Shown here: positions 58,925 through 64,000 of the stretch, piece by piece
Layout: each line of letters begins with the position of its first letter
How positions within the stretch are numbered: the stretch's first letter is position 1
NCBI GenBank assembly: GCA_002049455.2
Contig: KV918903.1
Coordinates: 1-64,000 of the forward strand
Length of the DNA stretch: 64,000 bases
Source: Porphyra umbilicalis
Taxonomy: Eukaryota > Rhodophyta > Bangiophyceae > Bangiales > Bangiaceae
Direction of reading: 5' to 3'
Notes under the pieces: generated by a model
Seen by the model: the letters and a program-made list of their open reading frames with translations, nothing else
Database searches by the model: none
Told to the model about the DNA's origin: nothing
Made by a program: the position numbers and the translations under genes

Positions 58925-60409
58925 ATGGCATCTTGCGCCCCTGGCGGCGGCGGAGGTGACTCGGACGGCGGGAGGGGCCCGTCGCTTCCACCGTCGCATT
59001 GTGCCTTGCTGGGCGTTGCGCGCAAGCGAGGACGTGACGCTGCTCAAGGGGGCGTCGCCGCGGCGGTGCCGATGGTCGTTTGCAACGACAATGACGTCGT
59101 TCGCATCTCGGACGCCGACTCAGACGCTCTCGTGGCGCACACTGTCATCTCGGATGGCAACTCCGACACCCTCATGGCTAACGCCGCTTCCCGCGCAGCA
59201 ACAACAGATGCGGCGGCCGCCACGGCCGCATTGGTATCGGAACTCTGTGTAATTGGCGTGAAGGAGGCTGAAGCGGCTGCAAGAGCGCCAACAAGTGCCG
59301 GCTCGCTTGCCACTGGCGACGGCGGCGGCGCTGGAACGCAGCTTCAAACAGCAGCGGATCTTCTTGGCGCCTCCGCTCTCGCTGCTCCTGCTGCGCGTAC
59401 GTTCGCCCAAGGCGGTGGCATGGCGCGAGCGCCTGTGCCGCTGGAAATGACGCACGTCCTGCCCCCGTCCACCTCGGGCCCGTCGGCAGCAGGGGTCTAC
59501 CTCGTCATCGACGGCCGCAAGACGGCCGGCGTCGAGCCGTCGACCGCGGCCTTCCGCGCCTGCCTCCGCGTCAACCCTGACCGCGCGGGCAGGGTCGTGC
59601 AGTGAAGGTTGCGGATTGGGGACGCGCTCTTCGTGGCGCGCATGACGACTGCCTGAGCGGCTGCTGTACCAGGCGCACCGCCTGCGGGGACAGCGATCAT
59701 GCTTGACCAGCATGTCGAGCACAAGACGGCGTCAGACAAAGTCGCCTCCGTGCGTGACGGCCGGCTGGACGACCAGACGTACTGCGTGGCTGCGTCGAGC
59801 CGCTCGTCTTTGATCTGCATCGTGGAGAGTGACTTGGAAGCCGCGACGCAGAATGACACCAACATGTGCGCGGCGGCCTAGACCTTTTTGGCGACGCTCA
59901 CCGTCTCCACGCCGTTCTTCATCAAGTACACGGGCAACCTCGAAGAGACGGCCGCCTACTTCGCGTCTATGGCGCGTCGCCATGGACGTTGGCTGGGCAG
60001 CGCCGACGGCTTGACGGGGTGGCTGTCGTCCAACCTGGCCACTGACGGCTGCGTCCCCGGCGCGGACGGCGTGCTCACTCACTCCCTCTGGGAAAGCGCG
60101 ATGGCCGAGATGCGGAGCTCTGCCACGCTGCAGCAGATGTGGGCGCTACAGCTGCTCGTGATTCCTGGCATCGGCTCGGCGCGGGCCAACACCATTGTGC
60201 AGGGGGATTTCAAGGTGCCTGCTGCGTTAGCGGCGGCGTACCGCGCGACGTCTACACCCGAGGAGGGCAAGGCTCTGTCGGCTAGTCTCACGCCGCCCCC
60301 CGGGTGCGCGCGCATCCCGACTCATGTATCTGACAACATGTGTCAGTTGTTTGTTTTACGCGACGATGCCGCTGTCGCGCCGCGGCAGTTAGTATGGAGG
60401 GGGGCGTGA
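58925..60409 (+). pseudogene. MUS81/ERCC4-family structure-specific nuclease, decayed
   Basis: A single frame of about 495 codons from ATG 58925 to TGA 60407, interrupted by TGA at 59603, TGA at 59654 and TAG at 59879, with no frameshift. The ERCC4 nuclease fold is visible: VYLVIDGRKTAG, then RLRIGDALFVAR, then DQHVEHKTASDKVASVRDGR (the usual ERK catalytic motif is EHK here), then SSLICIVES and STPFFIKYTGNLEETAAYFA. A C-terminal helix-hairpin-helix reads LQLLVIPGIGSARANTIV. MUS81 enzymes cut branched DNA at stalled forks and in recombination. The first about 180 residues are Ala/Asp-rich and unrecognised, and the usual N-terminal helix-hairpin-helix and winged helix are not evident. Stops at 59603 and 59879 fall where family members often have Arg and Gln, fitting CGA-to-TGA and CAG-to-TAG change. 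Whether it came from the host or an element is unclear. Confidence 0.7.
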
Positions 60410-60695
60410 GCAGTCAAGCTCAGGCGACTGTTGGGGGTGAGCGTAGAACGGAAGCGTGTCAAAGAAATGAAATGGCGACCCTTGGGATATACAATAGAAA
60501 AGCCTGTCGTCTGTGATGTTGTGTTGTGCGTGTGTTGTGATATCTGGTTCCAATGTACATCTGAGAAGCATGGCCTCTGGTTTGTGTGGTACCCATCAGG
60601 CACACCCAGGGCATGTTGTGGGGAGGGCAGCCCTAGAAAGCGTGCGTTTCCACTTCTTCGAGAAGCGTACGAGAGATCCTGCGAGCACCGACTAA
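60410..60695. other. no gene seen
   Basis: A short spacer between the nuclease pseudogene and the inverted-repeat element. It may hold the 3' untranslated region of the former gene. Confidence 0.3.
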
Positions 60696-62241
60696 CTAGT
60701 GTCTATTCTACTGATCGCATCAAATGATGCGATCAGCATCAATTGAAGTGGTTTTTTCACACCGTTTATCTTTTTCTTCTCGGCATCTGGTGCTCATTCT
60801 GACAACAGAACCGGACTCAGCAGCGTCTATTTAGTCTTGGAAAATTCGGGGGCATTCTGGCTCGAGAATAAGGAGGGTCCTGGCGCGAGTATCTGCACAT
60901 TCGTAGCGCATTCTCACCTTGCAATGGGCGCTCACAAAACCGGCGCTATGGTCGTCCACGCCACGCGCAGGCCCCCAGCGGCCTTCCTCGAGGGTGTTGT
61001 CCTGCTCCCAGCTCTCTGGGCGTGTGGGGGCGCAGTTGCGCCGCTCCCCCCGCCCCCCCCACCGCTTTTTTTCGCCTCACTTTCCGCCTCCCTGCTTTCC
61101 GCGCGCCCCTTTCCCCACGTCCGTGCCCCCCTCAGTCTTATTTCGCGCCTCTCGTACGTCGCTGCCCCTTCATCAATGTACTCTGTGACCTAGTCACCCC
61201 GCCCTGCCACCCCACTGCCCCACCGCGGCGCCTCACGTCCCATGCGTAACTGCCCCCCCCCCTCCCTTTTCTCCCGCGACCCCCCCCCCCCTCCCCCGAC
61301 GCGGAGATTGCCTCTTGGTTCCTCAGGACGGACAAATACTACCAGCTGGCCACCCGCGAGACGCTCAGCGCGTTACTGCTGCGGAAACACCCGCCGGGCT
61401 GCGCCGTGTCTGCGTGTGCACCGACGGCATGGAATAGGTGGCAGTCCCCGGGGGGGGGGGGGCTTGGGTGAGGTTGAGGGAAGCAACTTTTGGGGGACTT
61501 CTCGCCGTCGACGAGTAGCGGGTGGGGCGGGGCGTGGCGTGGCGAGACGAGGTGGCGCGGGGCGTGGCGTGGCGGTCGCAGCGGGGGCTTTGGTCACGCT
61601 GTGAGGGGTGTGGGCGACAGGCAGGCGGGCAGGCGGAGCGTGTGGCGTGCGGCGGCGGTGGGTTTGAGCGAGTGCGCTTGAAGCAGAGGAACATCCACAG
61701 CTGCTTTTTTCTTCTTTCATCTCGCCGCCCAACCCCCCCCATCAACTTAACAGACCGCCTCGCCCCCCCCCTCTCCTACCCCTCTGGCTTCACACCTGCG
61801 GCCCCCTCCGCCGCCGCTACCGCACGGCCCGCGCGCCCCCTGCGACAGGCGCCGCTTCACTCCTGCGCCCTCGACCAATTTGGCGAGATTTGGTGCCCAC
61901 AGACGGCTGCGGGGGCTTGTATTTATCGCCCACTTCGGAGGTTCTGGAGGGGTTGGGGAGGGGGGGGACGGTGTATGTCCCATTCTACAGAGGCCTGCTG
62001 ACCATTGTTTCAAACATCCTTGGATACGGGGGTAGTGCTGTACGTGTCCTCTTGGTGATAGACCGTCACGGCCGTAGCCCATGCTCATTGTGCGAACAAG
62101 AAAAGCATCAACGTGCATTCGTAGGTGCAAAATTGCTCGATTTCCCACTCAGATGCCCCGAAAACGGCGATTTTGGCACCGCATCATTTGATGCTCGACC
62201 TCGCATCTTTTGATGCGATTTTGCGGTAGAATAGACACTAG
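60696..62241. mobile_element. 1,546-bp non-autonomous element with inverted ends
   Basis: The ends are a perfect 16-bp inverted repeat, CTAGTGTCTATTCTAC (60696-60711, and inverted at 62226-62241). Both ends continue inwards into ATCGCATCAAA(T/A)GATGCG, itself palindromic; at the left the arms GATCGCATCA and TGATGCGATC are perfect, and at the right two such palindromes occur (about 62180-62218). The interior has C/T- and G-rich low-complexity tracts and no transposase. I could not see a target duplication, so the superfamily is unassigned. Confidence 0.7.
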
Positions 62242-62445
62242 CAACGCGCGTCCTGACTCAAACGATCTCGCCCCTGCTTGCCTCCAGCGGTCGCCATGGA
62301 TAGCCATTGAATCGGCCCAGCCGTCAAGCGTGGCCGATGCGGCGCCACCCATGCGACGTAAGTGCTCAGAAAACGTGTGCCGCCGACAAAATGGGAGTGC
62401 TCAACGACAGTGTGCCACCGACGCGATGAGAGTGCTCAGCGCAGG

Positions 62446-63275
62446 TGGGCCCGGTAGGTGCACAGTATGGTACGGTGCCGCTGTGCCATGGCAGTATGGA
62501 TGGCATTACGGTAGAGACGCCCTCTCCACACCTACCATCAGGTCACTCTGCCCCGCTTTTTCAGTGTTCAGATCGCGGCTGGATCATAGACCACAGCCAC
62601 GGTACCCGACTAATGGAGAATGCTGTCGGATTGCGGCAAGTTGGGACAGGATGCTACTCGCTGTGCTTTGGTGTGTGCGCGGCGGTCAACTGCTACCTTC
62701 CCATTTATTGAACAAGTCTCAGGCACGTGTGACGCATGCAGGGCTCAATCAACTTTTGTGGCAGCTGGGCACGCAGTTGGCGCGCATAGAAGCACTCTGC
62801 GCGTGCACGGTCCGAGGCTACTTACGTGGGACTATCGAACTGGAAATCTGCTCTTGGGCGTGTGCCCGGTCGGTGCACAGTATGGTTCAGTGCCGCTGTA
62901 CCATGGCAGTATGGATGGCATTACGGTTGAGACGCGCCCTCTCCACCTACCATCAGCTCACTCTGCCCCACCCTTCTCGTGTACATGTCACGGATGGATC
63001 ATAGACTACAGCCACGGTACCCGACCAATGGAGAATGCTGTCGGATTGCGGCGAGTTGGGACAGGATGCTACTCGCTGTGCTTTGGTTTGTGCGCCGCGG
63101 TCAACTGCTACCTTCACATTTATTGAACAAGTCTTAGGCACGTGTGTGGCATGCAGGGCTCAATCACCATTTGTGGCAGCTGGGCACGCAGTTGGCGCGA
63201 AAAGGAGCATTCACCGCGTGCACGGACCGAGGCTACGTACGTGGGACTATCGAACTGACAATAGGCTCTTGGGCG
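62446..63275. repeat. 415-bp tandem duplication
   Basis: GTGCACAGTATGGT occurs at 62458 and 62873, and TGGAGAATGCTGTCGG at 62613 and 63028, both an offset of 415. Both copies keep a + frame with GSMDGITVET and MENAVGLR(Q/R)VGTGCYSL, ending at the same TGA. However, the copies differ by compensating indels and mostly by amino-acid-changing substitutions, which argues against selection on a protein. Confidence 0.8.
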
Positions 63276-64000
63276 CACCCCCCCGCTGTATGCATGCGCT
63301 ACTACAGAACCTGGAAGGTACTAAGCGCTGGAGCGGGGGGTCACCGCCGCGGATCAGGAAACCTCTGACGTAGTGTGCATAAGATGCGAGTTTTCACTCT
63401 GTGGTGGCGGAGGACAGGGCAGAGAGTGCAGGCGGCGAGCAAAAAACACGCCCGCCCGGGAAGAAGGGCATCCCAGGGGCCAAAACAGACCCTGGAAACA
63501 CGGTGGGCGCAGATTGCGCTGGACAGACTCGTGTCTCCACAAGGAAAAGCCCGGCCGCCGACCGTAGCCGCTGCTGTAGCTGGCGTAAAGGCTGACAGTC
63601 TCCCACCCGCCGGCGATGACGAGAGGCATCCGCTATACATGGCCACACGGAGCTGCGGGCGGTTGGGGAGCTGCTTGCCGTCCCCACCCCAGCGCGTCAT
63701 TCCAAAAGTGCTGTTCAAATTGTGAACAAAAAATGAGGGGGGCTACTAAAAACACCTCCCGGACTTGTACTGAATTTCCTTGCTTCATTTTGTAATCTAT
63801 CAGGGAGTCCCTTCTGGTGCTGGATATCAGCGATGATCCGCCCTCATGCGTACTGACCCTACAGGCACTGTCGGAGGCCACACGCGGCAGCTCGCTGGCT
63901 GCGCATGGTTCTACAGTGTGTACACGCTCCGACCGCCGACACGTAATCACTCAAAAGCCGCGCGTGTCTCGATGCGCTGTGTACACTGCCCCACGGCCAG
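63276..64000. other. no gene seen
   Basis: Open frames on both strands in 63.35-63.72 kb are overlapping and unrecognised. The right edge of the window holds nothing I can support. Confidence 0.35.

Noticed and set aside
58494-59252. A 252-codon frame overlapping the nuclease pseudogene
   Set aside because: It lies in another phase of the same strand over the nuclease N-terminus and shows no motifs.
62560-62700. SET-domain-like reading of IIDHSHGTR...NAVGL
   Set aside because: Only a few residues fit, the copies differ by compensating indels, and the frame is too short.
1-64000. LTR retroelements or virus-like insertions
   Set aside because: I saw no paired long terminal repeats, integrase, reverse transcriptase or capsid motifs. 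The Ulp1-like protease has C48 features and sits with a KDZ-like transposase, so it was not taken as viral.
1-64000. tRNA, rRNA genes or CRISPR arrays
   Set aside because: No cloverleaf with a convincing TTCRA arm, no rRNA blocks and no regular short repeat-spacer pattern were noticed. A dedicated scan for tRNA was not possible here.

Overview
This window looks like eukaryotic nuclear DNA from a GC-rich, intron-poor protist or alga. Three things point that way: the transposase genes carry short GT-AG introns (about 140-195 nt), the transposase families are eukaryotic (Plavaka/CACTA-like and KDZ/Zisupton-like), and I see no bacterial operon structure. The lineage cannot be named from sequence alone; a green, red or haptophyte alga is a guess. 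I find no confident intact single-copy host gene. The window is a repeat-rich accessory or heterochromatin-like region built from DNA transposons, satellites and decayed genes.

Left part (1-24.5 kb). Two related but clearly divergent Plavaka-like DNA transposons lie here. Element 1 runs from beyond the left edge to about 6,538 and has a three-exon transposase with one in-frame stop. Element 2 (15,193-24,527) has matching inverted ends, a four-exon transposase on the + strand and an intact 833-residue accessory protein on the - strand, transcribed divergently. Between the elements lie a 4.6-kb G-run minisatellite of about 60-bp units, one copy of an 870-bp dispersed repeat, a strong hairpin and a 604-bp nested foldback element.

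Middle (25-42 kb). A GC-rich tandem repeat precedes a decayed KDZ/Zisupton-like transposase with a SWIM-type finger and one intron. It is followed by a Ulp1-like (C48) protease that keeps its catalytic residues. A 1,834-bp tandem array (2.2 copies, the full copies apparently identical) separates this from a decayed Pif1-like helicase. A large decayed - strand gene of unknown function follows. The transposase, protease and helicase may be parts of one large element; that is inference.

Right part (42-64 kb). A satellite of about 186 bp is interrupted by a 1.5-kb hAT-like non-autonomous element with an 8-bp target duplication and by a second insertion of about 0.8 kb. Further on are a large decayed Ala/Pro/Thr/Lys-rich gene, the second copy of the 870-bp repeat interrupting a coding-like fragment, a MUS81/ERCC4-like nuclease pseudogene, a 1.55-kb element with inverted ends, and a 415-bp tandem duplication.

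A recurring pattern is that several decayed genes keep one long frame broken mainly by in-frame stops, mostly TAG and TGA, with few frameshifts. In GC-rich genes this is what C-to-T (or G-to-A) change at CAG, CGA and TGG codons would produce.
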